Positions 11,293-23,831 of a stretch of DNA of 64,000 nucleotides are shown here, piece after piece (positions within the stretch are counted from its first letter, which is position 1; every line of letters starts with the position of its first letter). The notes below the pieces were generated by a model. The model searched no databases. It saw only the letters and a program-made list of their open reading frames with translations, and was not told the DNA's origin. The position numbers were made by a program, and so were the translations under genes. Source of the DNA: Euryodendron excelsum (lineage: Eukaryota; Streptophyta; Magnoliopsida; Ericales; Pentaphylacaceae); assembly GCA_033060915.1 (NCBI GenBank), contig CM065394.1, forward strand, positions 30,718,001-30,782,000, written 5' to 3'.

Positions 11293-12220
11293 TGTCATTA
11301 GGAGGGAGTCGTCATCACCATCTAGTTTTTTGAGGACATGTTTTGATTTGGTTGACAGTTTAAGATGGTTGGAGTTGTGAGACACTCTCTTAACCTGTAT
11401 TCTCTTGGTTCTTTCTTTTCCCTTAGCATCTTTATCTGCTTCATAGGTCACAATATTTTTGTAGTGTGGTCCTACCACATCAGTAAGATGAATTGTCAAA
11501 AAAAGGGCAGAACTTAATTGTACGTCTTCCGACCTATTCGGTAATGCTGTTTATGGAAATTTTAGTTGTAGCACAGGAAATTTTGGATTGAGATGTTTTG
11601 GTGCTTTGAGTTCTATGTTTGGCCATGTTGGAAGCTGTTGATACTAAAGTCAGGGAAGGTAAAAACAGAAAAACATAAAATGTAGCCATCATGAGATATG
11701 CAAAATGCCAGATTCCAGCTGAACCTCGTAGATCATGCATTCTCATCCATTTTATGATCTTAGTCGGAAACTAGAAGTGATTAACAAAAGATCAAGAAAC
11801 TATCAAATGCTTGCGGCTGATATGATCCAGCAGACAAGCTTCTGGTATAGTGATAGCACTGAATGAACCAGTTGCAATGATCATTGGCAGAACTTGTTGA
11901 GTCAGCACAAACTCATGCTTAGCAAAAGAAGCTTGACAGAACATAGAGCTCTGCGCATATTGATTATTAGCCTAGCTAAGCATGCTCTCTCATGGTGAAA
12001 AAATGACCTTGAGCTTAAATTTATTACAGTGGTTTATTGGGTAATAATTGATTGTAACAAACCAGGGGAATACAAACAACAAAATGACAGCAGCCAAGAT
12101 TCACTTGGAAGTGATTTGCTAGGATCTGCTAGTACTCCAAATTCCGCATAAAGTTGTTTCTGCAGGAAGCACCATGAAAATCACTAAGCCCAAGAATGGA
12201 AAAAGAAAAGCAGCACCAAG
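11293..12220. other. convergent 3' regions of the mS45-like gene and MPC1
   Basis: Between the two stop codons I see no other gene. The DNA presumably carries both 3' UTRs. Short reading frames here do not resemble known proteins. Confidence 0.5.
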
Positions 12221-12604
12221 TTACTGAGGTGCAGCTTCATCCTTCTTCTGCCCCAAGTACCTGTCATTAAGAAGCGAAGGGTATGGAAATTAGTTGTTTA
12301 ATTGTCATATGCATTCCACAAAGAGGATAGGGTAGTCAAAAAAGATGAGCAGGATTGCCCCCCAAAAGGGCAACTAATTGCTCAACACAGAACAACAAAA
12401 ATCAAAAGGAAATCTCTTGAAGTTGGGGCAACTCAATATGACAGTGCACCACATGCAGGAGCTTGTAAAAGGTGCAAGTATATAAGCTCAAAAGTGATTG
12501 TGCCTGCTTGCTTTGGGTGGTAGTCTAAAGGTAAAGAAATATTACAAGTTAATCAAGCTGTAAGAATTCCAAAATCCACCATAGGATTCAAAGAAAAACA
12601 AGGC

Positions 12605-12645
<41 letters not shown>

Positions 12646-13638
12646 GAAAAAGAGGAGGAAGAAGATGAAGAAAGGACCAGTAGATATATATCAGCTGATA
12701 CACAAGTTACTTTCAAATGAAAAGGAACTGCTAAAAAATGTAGATACCATGTCATAGTTCAGCTTACCCCATCATCAAGGTTTTCTCAACAAATTATAGA
12801 AACTTTCAAAATTTTCCCTTCTGCTTAGTGCCTTAGTTTATCTATCCATATCAGAGTCTTATTCCGGAATCCAGTAACTCTCCCTCAGGCTGATCAAGAT
12901 AGATTGAGCAAAACAAGTTGTGCTGAAGTATTGGACAGTACTAGTCGACCTAGTTGCCAAACTGATCCATCAACAGCACCACATTGTGGCAGAGTGACAG
13001 GCAAGATTTCATATATAGGTGAGGTCTAGTTTGGCAGTTCAGCCTTGATGGTGTGCTTTGCACCATGGCAACAGAGGCTGAGCTCATGAGGGATGGGCTT
13101 TGACTTTCAATCCATATTACCACTCCTAAACCAACGAACAGGCGAAGATGAATTACTCACCCATTACCCTTTGCCCAACGAGAGAGTTGATAGAGCTGCA
13201 CCATCTCATTTGAGGCATGGCATGCTAGAAGCAGATAGTTGCGAGGCTGTACCATCCATGCAAACCTCATGAATAATGCAGAATATATGCACATTGCTGC
13301 AGCACCATTAAGGTATAATTAAAATCTCAACCGCATGATTTATCCATATATCTCTAATTCTGTTGAAACCAAAGTTTTTAACCTGAAGTCATATTGCCAG
13401 ATATCAGTTCAGGGGGTTTCTGCATGTCCACCAGGCCCTGCCAAATCCACCAATTACACTTTTAAAAACAAAAATGAGGCATAGGGCCACCCAATCAGAA
13501 TTTTAAAAGACAAACAATAGATGGTCATGTGACAAGTGAGCATACAGCAGCTACAAATCCCCAATTAGCAACGGGACCCCAAAAATGAGTTGTTTTAGGG
13601 CCCACTGGACTGTTCAAGAATGCTCGGAAGGAAGCCAT
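12221..13638 (-). CDS. MPC1: mitochondrial pyruvate carrier 1
   Basis: Four minus-strand exons (13546-13638, 13383-13437, 13161-13296, 12221-12260) join without frame breaks into a 107-residue protein, the usual MPC1 length. It begins [20 protein letters not shown] and contains [16 protein letters not shown], then [20 protein letters not shown] and [12 protein letters not shown]. These are near-signature stretches of plant MPC1, with the membrane helices around residues 20-40, 52-70 and 77-95. It ends in a lysine- and acid-rich tail ([12 protein letters not shown]). MPC1 pairs with MPC2-type subunits in the inner mitochondrial membrane to import pyruvate. Introns 1-2 are short; intron 3 is about 900 bp and holds a long A tract. 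Confidence 0.96.
12606..12637 (+). repeat. A32 homopolymer in MPC1 intron 3
   Basis: Thirty-two consecutive A (T on the MPC1 sense strand), followed by a purine-rich AAGAAAAGAAAAAGAGGAGG stretch. It lies inside the last MPC1 intron. Confidence 0.95.
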
Positions 13639-13888
13639 ATAGGACAACTGCTATTCAATACCTCTGCAACGGTTGTAATCGTGAAGTCAGATATGAACAT
13701 CATGACAAATGTAGTTAAATGCTTTATAATAAACAAATTTGAGAATGCGCAGTGAAACAACATAAGAATGGATTCTAACCCTTGCAGAAAAAATGGGAAG
13801 TGGTGGAAGTTTTTTTTTTTTTTTTGGTGGTTTGGGGTGGGTGGGTGGGGGCTCGGTGGTAAAGACAAAAACTAAAAGCTGCATATAC

Positions 13889-13930
13889 CTTCACTAGGAA
13901 GTTTTTTATGAAGCGTAAGGCCAAGTTCAC
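13889..13930 (-). other. possible small 5' UTR exon of MPC1
   Basis: On the minus strand 42 bases lie between a TTTATAG acceptor-like site and a GTGAAG|GTATATG donor. They could be an optional leader exon between the distal UTR exon (15828 on) and the ATG exon. No transcript evidence can be seen from sequence. Confidence 0.25.
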
Positions 13931-15827
13931 CTATAAAAGAAATCAAGAGTAAGCAACATTTTAAGATGTTTGGAGGGCGCGGCGCTTTTAAGAAATTGAG
14001 GTCAAGAAAGCAACAGAATGATTAAAGAACTCAACATACTATTCAGTATAGTGATTTTATAAAGAAAAGCATAGCAATTTTGGACCCCTCCCACAAAGTG
14101 CCAAAAAAAGCATACTATGTAGGACAAAAGTAAAAGACCCAGCCAGCATTGACATTCATTACAAAAAAGACTGAGGTAGCCAGATGAATTTGCAAGTCAA
14201 AAAAAGAATTAAGTTTGCTGCGACAGTAGTGTTCATCAAAACTTCCCTCTTTCTCCAAGTTAAGAGTAGGGAATTTTGACCATATTGGAGAAGAAAGATG
14301 ACAGGAAAATATCTGAGATGAATAATTTTAGTTAATACTTCATATTATCATGTGTTACTCGAGCTAATGTGCAAAAAATACTGTCCAAACCATTAAATCA
14401 GTAAAGAATGAAATGCATTGGGAGGATAGAAACTCGTACGGCCTAAAGAATCACCAATAATTATGTATTTATGAAACCAAAACAAAAGCTTAGCACATTA
14501 AATAAATTCAAATCCTTCTTTGCCGATGTTTTAATTAGACTTCTCATGCCTTCCCCACCCAATAGCTCTCAATAGTCATCAAATTCTTCAGCTTGATCTT
14601 GTGAATCATTCAAATGTTGTTCCAGTTTTCACAAACAAGAACACCAATTTTGTTGCAAGTCCAAAAAGCAACCAAAGTTTACTTCAAGACGTCACCCAAA
14701 AAACCCAGTTGCAGAATATGAAGCTACATGAGCATTACAGCAGCAATCATCATAAGCTCATAAGAGTAGATAACCATTACAACTGTGTGCACTATATCAA
14801 TCAAATCGTCAAGTAAGTGACAACTTACATACAAAAGAGGTGCACTGAGAAGCAAAAAAAAAAAGAAAAGAAAAAATGGAAAAAGAAAGAAAAGTCAGAT
14901 GTTTACTATTTTTCAGAATATCAGGATTTATATGAAACCATAGTTAGTCAAGTCTAATATATTAAATCCTAGTATTCGCTCCATTGATAGTTTTTCTCCT
15001 TTTTGGGCACATTATACAAGCCCCTGTGCATATGACCATAATACGGGAAATCTTTAGGGATAGGGACCACATTTTTAGTAGATGAAACTCAAAGTCCACA
15101 AAACATGAGTCATGCCTATGCAGAACTACAAGGTATAAATTACTTACCACAAAAAACAAGGCATAAATTTCTTGAAAGCCATAACCACAAATCAGAAAAT
15201 AGTTGAAACTCAAAGACCCACATGCAAAAACAAGAAGTACTGCAAGAGCATCACATATATTCAAATTCCCCGGCAATCACATAATAGGTGGCATGCATAA
15301 TGAATATGCCTTATAAGATATATTCCCATTACTATGCAAACAGACAACTGAATTATATCCACCATTAGTACATAAGCAAACTGAAAATAACAATGAGAAC
15401 TTCATTAAACACTAGGAAAGCACCTTTATTGCTTCCTGGAGCATTACTAAATGCAAAAATGTTGGTTTCAAAATCAACATAATTATTCCAAAAAAACTAA
15501 CTGAACAATGAAAACATAGAAACAAGCACTCAAAACGAAGAGAACACAGAAGAATAATTGTTTAAAGCAATGACTAAAAAGTTCACAAAAATCAGGTGAG
15601 ATTGTCAACATGACTTTAAATTAACTCATATATATATATATATATAGCTCACATAAGAGAAATTAATTGTGCGTTTTGATGAAATTTCAATCGTTTGACC
15701 TAACCCGAATCTAAATGTATTTGAACAGTAACAATAGCAAATGAGTAAAATCAACCCCTTGACGACATCAGATTCGTTGCAGAGGAAGTGTATCTATATG
15801 TGTATGTATATAAACCGAAGGTCTTAC

Positions 15828-16030
15828 TGTAATCGGAGATCTATGGCCGGAGAAGTTGGAAGAGAGGTTGAAGTCGTGGTTGGTCGCTGCCAAAGAGGAG
15901 CTTAAAAGAGAAGTAGTTGGGTCTTCGACGGGAGGGGTGATTCGCTGCTGCTGAGACCACTGGAGATCAGTCGTTTTGGCTGATCGATTGGATAATGTGG
16001 CAGTCTCAGAATAGTCAACTTTGATGAAAG
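15828..16030 (-). other. probable distal 5' UTR exon of MPC1
   Basis: GC-richer sequence ends at a good donor (GATTACA|GTAAGAC) on the minus strand about 2.2 kb upstream of the MPC1 ATG. One frame stays open through it for about 70 codons without an ATG. The most economical reading is a leader exon of MPC1 transcribed away from the aminopeptidase gene. The upstream limit is a guess. Confidence 0.4.
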
Positions 16031-16437
16031 GATCCCCGTGGGCCTCATTTTCGGCTTTTTTCTAAACTATTTTTTTAATCTTTCTTTATGATTCAAATTA
16101 ACCTATTTAACTACTTTTCTTTTCTTTTTTTTAAACTTAGTTTATTCAAAATTTAATCTTTCTTTATGATTCAAATTAACCTATTAATGTTTTTTTAATC
16201 TTTTATGTGCTTTTAATTTTTTTTTTGTTTTAGGATTTTGTTTTACGGATTTGGTTCTTAGAGCATCATCGGAGCAGTAAATAATGCGTTATCATAAATT
16301 CTTGATGGGGCCCACAAGCAAATCACATATATTCTCTCCCGCGCTGTAAATCTCACGCATATAGAGAGAGAGAGAGCTTCGATTCATTTATAAATTCGAT
16401 TCAATTCACACTGAAACTCGACCAAGCCACATCTACA
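16031..16437. promoter_or_regulatory. putative shared promoter, MPC1 / aspartyl aminopeptidase
   Basis: About 400 bp separate the probable MPC1 leader exon (-) and the aminopeptidase ATG (+). The aminopeptidase side has a GA repeat (AGAGAGAGAGAGAG near 16362) and a TATAAATT at about 16390, some 50 bases before the ATG, which may lie in the leader. The head-to-head arrangement suggests bidirectional activity. Confidence 0.4.
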
Positions 16438-19400
16438 ATGGCGAAAGACGAAAAGCGTGTACAAAGCTCGGTGGCCGCCGATCTAGTAAACTTCTTGAAC
16501 GCTTCTCCGACGGCATTCCATGCAGTTGGTAATCGTCATTGCCTCTCTCTCTCAGCTTGTTTTTCTCACCATTATCTTCTGCTTGGTTGCTGAGAAAACG
16601 TAACGTGAGAGGAAAACAAAATTAATAAATAAAATAACAGTTCTCCTCATAAGATTGAGATTGAGATATTTATTTGGCCGACTTGAGCTGAGTTTGAAAA
16701 TCTTTTTTTTTTTTTTTTTCTCAGCAACTGAAGGGTGGGATGTGTTTGTGTTTTGATTGAAATATTTGTTTGTAGATGCTTAATTTTGCTCTGGTTAATG
16801 ATCTTTTAGACGAAGCGAAGAAGCGACTGAGCAGTGCCGGATATGAGCAAGTTTCAGAAAGAGAGGATTGGAGTTTACAAGCCGGAAAGAAGTATTTCTT
16901 CACAAGGAACCACTCTACGATTGTCGCTTTTGCAATTGGTAAAAAGTATGCGTTAACCCTAATCTTCTATTTGGTCTGAGAAAATTGAAGAAAACAAACG
17001 AAAATGAAGTTTTATGTCTTGTGTATTGGGGTTAATTGAGTGGCCTCTGGTTTTCAGGAGTCCAGTAATGATATTTGATTAAATAACTACGATTTTTTTC
17101 ATTTTCCTATATTTTGTGACCAACTTAACCGAGCCTTAATATAAATATCAGTACCTTATGTTCATAAGTTGGCCGCCATTGTTGGATTCTTGTTTCAGAT
17201 ATGTTGCTGGAAACGGATTCCACGTAATTGGTGCTCATACTGACAGTCCTTGTTTGAAATTGAAACCCGTTTCAAAGGTGATCTCGCTTTTGTGTTGTTA
17301 TGGGATATTATGCATTGAGGCATTTATTATTTAGTTTAAAAAATGCAAACTCTGTAGGCAAGAAATTTGGTCTTGGTGTTAAGTATTTGATGGGTAGTTC
17401 AGGTTTCAAAAGGTGGGTATTTGGAAGTCGGTGTCCAAACATATGGAGGTGGTTTATGGCACACGTGGTTTGATCGTGACTTAACTGTTGCCGGAAGGAT
17501 GATAATGAGAGAAGGGAAAGATGGTTCTGTTTCCTACTCACATCGGCTAGTCAGGATTGAGGAGCCCATAATGCAGGTCCCTACCTTGGCAATTCACTTG
17601 GACAGGTACTCTCTTATTATAATAAGTGATATTGTTGTTGTATGCTGTGTGATTTGTTATACGAATTCTATTGCACATTTTACTCAATATGGACCTATCT
17701 TTTTGCTTTTTGTTGGACAGGGATGTCAATGATGGATTTAAGGTGAACACACAAAATCATCTTCTTCCAGTCTTGGCAACATCAATCAAGGTAATTTTGG
17801 AATCAGTAAGTAAATCAAGGTAATTTTGGAATCAGTAAATAAAGTTCGTATTTTATGATTATAAAATTCTTACTCGGCATACCTGAGGACAGTAAATAGT
17901 GTATATTAAACACGTATTTTGTTATAGCTCATCTGAAAGGATGTGGAAGTGGAGATTTGGGTTCAAACTTCTCTAGTGAGTTGTTGAAGAGTTAATGCAT
18001 TTTCTCTGAATATTAACATTTGACAAGATCTAATTTTAAAATATTTGCAATACGGAGGGATTAGGATCAAATTCAAAATTGGGCTGAGTTCACACATCAT
18101 GTGGTCCTATTATATGAGAATCCTATTTATATTAATGAATAAGAAGGAACCATCAGCAGTTTCATGAATATTAGCAAGTATAGGATCAGGATACTTTTCG
18201 TGAGCAAATAAGCTAGACAGATATAAGCTGGAACATGGTATACAGCAATTTCCACAGCAGCAGCTTTTCCCTTACAATAGTGGTAAACGAGAGAAATATT
18301 TTGTCTTTCATTGTAAGGGGTTAAAGTCTGTACAAGTTGCAAATTTTGTGCTTCAATGACAAGAAATTATAATCAGGATGCATACACTAATAGTAATCTG
18401 ATCTAGGGATGATATTCCACGTGCACTCAAAGTGAGCAACTTTAAGTTGCTTCCTAGTGCTCCAAGCCTTCAAGTATCACAATTGGATTTGGGAAGGACA
18501 GGAAAACCAGAAGTTGAAAGCCTTTAACAGGGACAAGTCAATTTACAAGAATTAAATTTAGATTTTACTCACGAGCTTGTAGAGATTGCTTAGAATGAGG
18601 AGACCTCGATGAGTTCATCCCTTAGCCATTGTATCACAGTTTTGAATACATTTTTCTTTTTTTTGTTGCATTACAGTTTGGAAATCATCTCTCTGGGTTA
18701 ATGCAATGAATCAATAGGTCAACATTCACATTGTTGACTTACATCCTCTGGCACCCCTAGGATGTGTTGGTGCTTTACCTAATCGGTGATGTAGTGCCTA
18801 CACTTTGAAGACCATGGCCAAAATGTCCCAAGTGTTTGCCAATATTGGGAGTGAATGGATGTATTTGCCTTTTGGTGCAATTCTGATTTCATTCATTCAA
18901 CCCAAGCCTCCTAAGATGTGTATGTGTGTGGTTCTGAATGAATGTATATGCCCTTTGGTACAATTCATTATTTCGTTCATTCAACTGAATCTGATGTACT
19001 TTGGACAGGCAGAGGTTAATAAATTGGCTTCTGAGAACAGTCCTGTTGAAAGTGGAGATTCAACTGATGGAAAGAAGCATATTGAAAGTCGAACACTGAC
19101 AACCAGAAGCATCATTCCCTTCTTTTGCAGGTAGACTTTGCAGCTCAAGGTTTCTTGTGGGCTGTTTCCTTGTTTGATTTTATTTTCTGCTTGTGTAAGA
19201 GATTTCATAACTCTATATGTATCTCAGCTTCGAGAATAAAGATTATGGGTTTTCTCTGTTTGTGATTCTTGTGTTCCTTTTTTCCTTTTTTCCAGCTTCT
19301 TGCAGCTCGGGTTGGTTGTGAACCAGATGACATATGCGATTTTGAGTTGCAAGCATGTGATACACAACCAAGTATAATTGCTGGTGCTGCAAAGGAATTC

Positions 19401-20633
19401 CTTTTCTCAGGAAGACTTGATAATCTCTGCATGTCATTTTGCTCGTTAAAGGTATGAGTTGTCATTTTTGTTTCTTTCCTTTAGGTGCATGTTAGATATA
19501 AGCTTTTATACTCATTCATTTTCCTTCCCTACTTTTTTTTTTTTTGCTTTTTACTTTATGGTCGTATGATATTTTCTTGTTTGTCATGTCATTCTTTTCT
19601 CTTATATTATATTTATTTTTTTGGGGTAGGGGGGAGGGGTGGGTTTGTTGAGCCATTAAAATCATGTAAAGCTCAAAAGAAGGTGGTTTATAGAGGTCTT
19701 CGGCTAATCAATCATGCCAATTAATTGCTAGCTCTAGTGCTACTTATTCAACTCATAGACTTGACATATAAATTGATGGCTCAGTTTCTAATTTATCACA
19801 CACACAGGGGATTCAAGGAACTTGTTCTAGTATTGGATTTACTTTCCATTTCTGGAGGTGTTGTCACTCCCCTTCTTTTGTCCCCAGAATTGGTGCCTTC
19901 TCATGATTAATCAGTATCAGCTAAATGGACTTGTCTCTATCAGTTCAGCTTCTTAAAAGACTGTTTTGGAAGGTACTTCTTAAAAAACCATCCTTAGTAA
20001 CTAGAGATTTTGAATCTCCTAACCAATTCTTGAAGGCTATGTTTGAATCTAATTGAAAAAAGGGCCCTAGACAGAAAAGCATGGCAAAGCAGAATTCAAG
20101 TTGTGTACCCCAAGTATTTGGGAGAAGGCTTTGCTGAATTCAAAACAACTGTCAACCAATAAGATTGTTTGGATCTTCCTTCATCCAATGCCAGTGGATT
20201 AGTTGTCACTTGTGATCATGTGTGTTTGTTTCTGTGCATCCGTTTTTGTTTAGGTTCAATAGGCCAATCAAACTATTTTTTGGTCACCCTCCTGTCTTCT
20301 GACAAGTGACAATGAGATTGGGCCCTTTCTCCTGATTTAACAAAATCTGGTGCTTTCTTCAGTAGGGCATTTAGTAGTGTTGGTTTGTGCTATTGCTTGG
20401 TCATTCTCTCCTGTGCTGGATGTTGCTGAATTGGATCAGAAACATATTTGATTTTGGGCTTGCCAAGGACTTGTTTAACCTGGACATTGGATTTGTTATA
20501 TCATGAATCTCACGTTATGTTGGCTGCTGCTGTTAGGGAACTTGAAAATGGCAATGATGATGATTAAGCCTCTTGAATTATATTTTCATGTTTTTCCTTA
20601 TCATCTTTTTTTTTTTTTTGTTTGTTTGGTGGT

Positions 20634-20695
<62 letters not shown>

Positions 20696-22646
20696 TGGGT
20701 TGTGTTTGGGGGTGTATGGTAAAGATTTTTTTGGAGAACAGCATTTCATTCTAATTTATTCTGTTATCGGCACAATTTCAGGCCTTGATAGATGCTACCT
20801 CTTCTGAAAGTAGTCTCGAGAATGAGACTGGTGTAAGGATGGTTGCCTTGTTTGATCATGAGGAGGTTGCATCTAATTCAGCACAGGGAGCTGGATCTCC
20901 TGCCATGCTGGATGCTTTATCACGAATTACGAGTTCCTTTAGCTCCAATTCTAAGGTGGTACTAGCTCCAGTTACATTTTTGCATTCTAGTTTTAGTGTA
21001 AAGTTGACAATATGGTTACATTTTCAAAATGCATGTTTAGACCAACTGAGTTCTAGAACCTTTTTGTATGAAAATGGCAAACTATTTTCATCAAGAACAT
21101 GTCATTTCAAACTAACTCCAGAAACAAATCATGACAAATGACATGACATTTCTGCTGTTGTCCACATGTTTTAATCTTTCCACTTCAAAAAAAGAATTAA
21201 AAAATTCTGTGAAGAACAAACTATCAACCTTATCTTTTTCTCCTCCCATTTTTGGCAAGTTCTGTTCTTTCATAAACTAGTAAAAGAAAACTTTCATTCA
21301 GTTCATGCAAATGCTTTTGGAAAATCAATAATTCTTGTATAATCTGAAATTATTTTTAGTTCATTCTTCTGCTTCCTAACTGGGATTAGTTGATTCTTTA
21401 ATGCAAGGTGAAGTAGGCCACAAGAGAGGCTACCAACATTGTTAAAATTGTAATAACTGAGAACCAATACGTTCTCTGTCTTGGTTTTCATTTCCACGGG
21501 ATCATCTTTTCTTCCATTAATTATCATTCTTGAATTTGGCATGAAAATATTGGCAAGGGCTACTAGTTGGGTCTGTAGATTGACTAGTGGCATGTTTATG
21601 TTCATACTTTTAGTATGTCATCATCGTCGTGAGCAACTTATTTTCTGCAATGTGTTGATTACATTCAGTTACTGGAGAAGGCAATCCAGAGGAGTTTCCT
21701 TGTATCAGCTGATATGGCGCATGCCCTGCATCCTAATTATATGGTATGTTGTTCCCATATACTGACTTTCTATGTGAACAGAGAACTTTTCGTGCGTCAT
21801 AATGTGGTGATATGGTGTTTTTTCTCAGGATAAACACGAAGAAAACCATCAGCCCAAGTTCCATGGTGGGCTCGTTATCAAACACAATGCAAATCAACGC
21901 TATGCAACCAATGCCGTGACTTCCTTCATATTTAGGAACATAGCAATCCAGCATGACCTTCCCGTCCAGGTCAGTTTTCTCCCCACTTACTAATTTGGTA
22001 GGGCAAAACTCTGAAGCATTTCTCATAGAATGAAGATTTAATTTGATCTGTTGCATTTGAAGATTTCACTGGGATGATGTTATTCTATTTCATTATCCCT
22101 CACATTTCAACGCACAGTCCCATTCTTTGGACCGGAGTTATTTGCCAAAAACTCTGATGACAACCTCAATTCTTTGAATCCTTCATGGTGCTATCCTTTA
22201 TATGGACCAAGTTAAGCTTTGCTTCTAGGGCTATGTCAGACAAAAATCCTTTTAATCTGCATTGTGTTCTTCAAATGCCCATTCTACATTTTTTAATATC
22301 TGATAGTTTTGATTACTTGTCAAAGTCATTATCATCTTAACGAGGGAGCGAACTGAAGGCACAAAAATAGGGAATCGCATGATGTTTGGAATACATGAAA
22401 CTTTAATGAGTCTTTTTATTGCAGGATTTTGTGGTTCGCAATGACATGCCTTGTGGTTCAACCATTGGTCCCATTCTGGCAAGTGGTACAGGAGTTCGTA
22501 CAGTGGACGTTGGAGCCCCGCAATTATCAATGCACAGCATAAGAGAAATGTGTGCAGTTGATGACGTAAAACATTCCTACGAGCATTTCAAGGCCTTCTT
22601 CCAAGAGTTCTCTCATCTTGATGCCGAGATTGCAGTAGACATTTAG
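16438..22646 (+). CDS. aspartyl aminopeptidase, peptidase family M18 (frame break in exon 6)
   Basis: Eleven exons: 16438-16528, 16810-16945, 17199-17277, 17403-17605, 17721-17790, 19009-19130, 19296-19451, 20782-20955, 21669-21743, 21829-21969, 22425-22646. They give about 489 residues, typical of M18 dodecameric zinc aminopeptidases, which remove N-terminal Asp/Glu in the cytosol. Metal-site motifs are present: GAHTDSPC (exon 3), FDHEEVASNS (exon 8), HGGLVIKHNANQRYAT (exon 10) and CGSTIGPILASGTGVRTVDVG (exon 11). All exons join in frame except exon 6. It is 122 nt where a multiple of three is needed: it starts in frame as AEVNKLASEN, but the expected end KHHSLLLQ is in another frame. One base therefore appears lost near 19083-19105, by mutation or sequence error. 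The start is the only ATG in exon 1. Confidence 0.93.
17785..17842 (+). repeat. 29-bp tandem duplication copying a splice donor
   Basis: The unit ATCAAGGTAATTTTGGAATC... occurs at 17785-17813 and again at 17814-17842, differing only near its end. Each copy carries the ATCAAG|GTAATT junction of aminopeptidase exon 5, so two near-identical donors stand 29 bp apart. Only the first keeps the frame. Confidence 0.9.
20634..20693 (+). repeat. G60 homopolymer in aminopeptidase intron 7
   Basis: Sixty consecutive G follow a T-rich run and GGTGGTG. The tract lies in the intron before exon 8. Such a run may form G-quadruplexes, or may be a base-calling or assembly artefact. Confidence 0.9.
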
Positions 22647-23752
22647 CTCTTTGTGTCTCCATTACCTTTGAGAGAGCTAGTACTTTGTACTGTCAAACAG
22701 TCAGACATGTAACTTGCTGGATTTTCTTTCCCTCGGAAGGCTGTTTGCTCATGTTTAACTCGTATTAAACTTGGGGCAATATGGTAGAATTTCATCTATG
22801 GATATAAATATGCAATGTGTGTCTAGACAATGCTGATAATGTCAATAGTTCTACGTCTGAAAATTAACCCTTGCCTTTCTGAAGTTGCATAAGGCTGCCT
22901 TGAATTTTTGGACTTCAATCTATGGTTGAGCCCATGGAAGCAATGAGTATTGGAACTTGATCCTATGCGTGTGCATGTATATACCTATATGTATATATAA
23001 CTGTGGAGAAGAGCTTCATATTAAAGTTTGTATTCAATATGCCTTTTTGCAGAAAATCATGGATCTAGACTTGGTTCTCATATGGACCAAATCTGGGATA
23101 TACATCTCTGTGGAGTGTAGCATTGCGGCTTAAACTTGGAATACACCCCAACAATAACAGCCATAAAAATGGTGCAATAAAGTTCTTTTTTCTGTTATTT
23201 TATAATTTTTATGTTGATATACGTAATTAGTAATACATAAGCATCATGAACTAGTTCAACTAACTTAAAATTTGGTCTGTCTCATCAAATTACATGGTTT
23301 CAATTAAGAATTAGTGGAAGTATGATTTAGCGTGAAACTAGGCAGAAATACCTTCAAAAATTTTCCAAAACCAATATAGCTAAAAAAAACTGGTGAGGTA
23401 ATGTAATGCTTCTTTGTAGTTCACAGAAATGCTTGGTAATCCATATAATATATAATCCGAAACCTCATTAGAACTAGAATATTTGTAATTAAGGTGTATA
23501 TTTATATGTATAATTGACTCTCCCCAGACCGACAGCCACAGCCCTTTGTTGGTGTAGTTGAGACATTAGAAATGGATGGAGAAACCCAATCATGTTTCCA
23601 TCGATTTCTCATATCCTGAATGGACCCGAAAGGGAAGGGGAAAGGGAAAGGTGAAAGCCGTTTGCCTTGAAAGAAAGAGGTCATTTCGGCCTCTGACTAG
23701 GAGGTCATTTTGGCGTGGTTCTGGACTTTGCAGAGAAGAAGCAGAGTTATTT
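22647..23752. other. 3' flank of the aminopeptidase, intergenic
   Basis: AT-rich sequence; the first few hundred bases presumably hold the 3' UTR. I see no further gene before the U5 snRNA promoter. Confidence 0.5.
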
Positions 23753-23763
23753 GTCCCACATCG
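23753..23763 (+). promoter_or_regulatory. upstream sequence element (USE) of plant snRNA gene
   Basis: GTCCCACATCG matches the plant snRNA USE consensus RTCCCACATCG exactly. It lies 34 bases upstream of the TATA-like box, the spacing known for RNA polymerase II snRNA genes; Pol III genes use about 24. Confidence 0.92.
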
Positions 23764-23797
23764 ACAAGAACGAAAAGCGGGCAGAGAGAGAGCGGTG

Positions 23798-23806
23798 TAT
23801 GTAAAG
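23798..23806 (+). promoter_or_regulatory. TATA-like box of the U5 gene
   Basis: TATGTAAAG lies 34 bases after the USE and roughly 30-35 bases before the presumed U5 start. It is the expected second promoter element of a plant snRNA gene. Confidence 0.75.
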
Positions 23807-23831
23807 AATAGGCCACCAACCTTCAAAAATC

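Noticed and set aside
20503..20807. Frames with poly-Gly or poly-Pro around the G60 tract
   Set aside because: They are translations of a homopolymer inside an intron.
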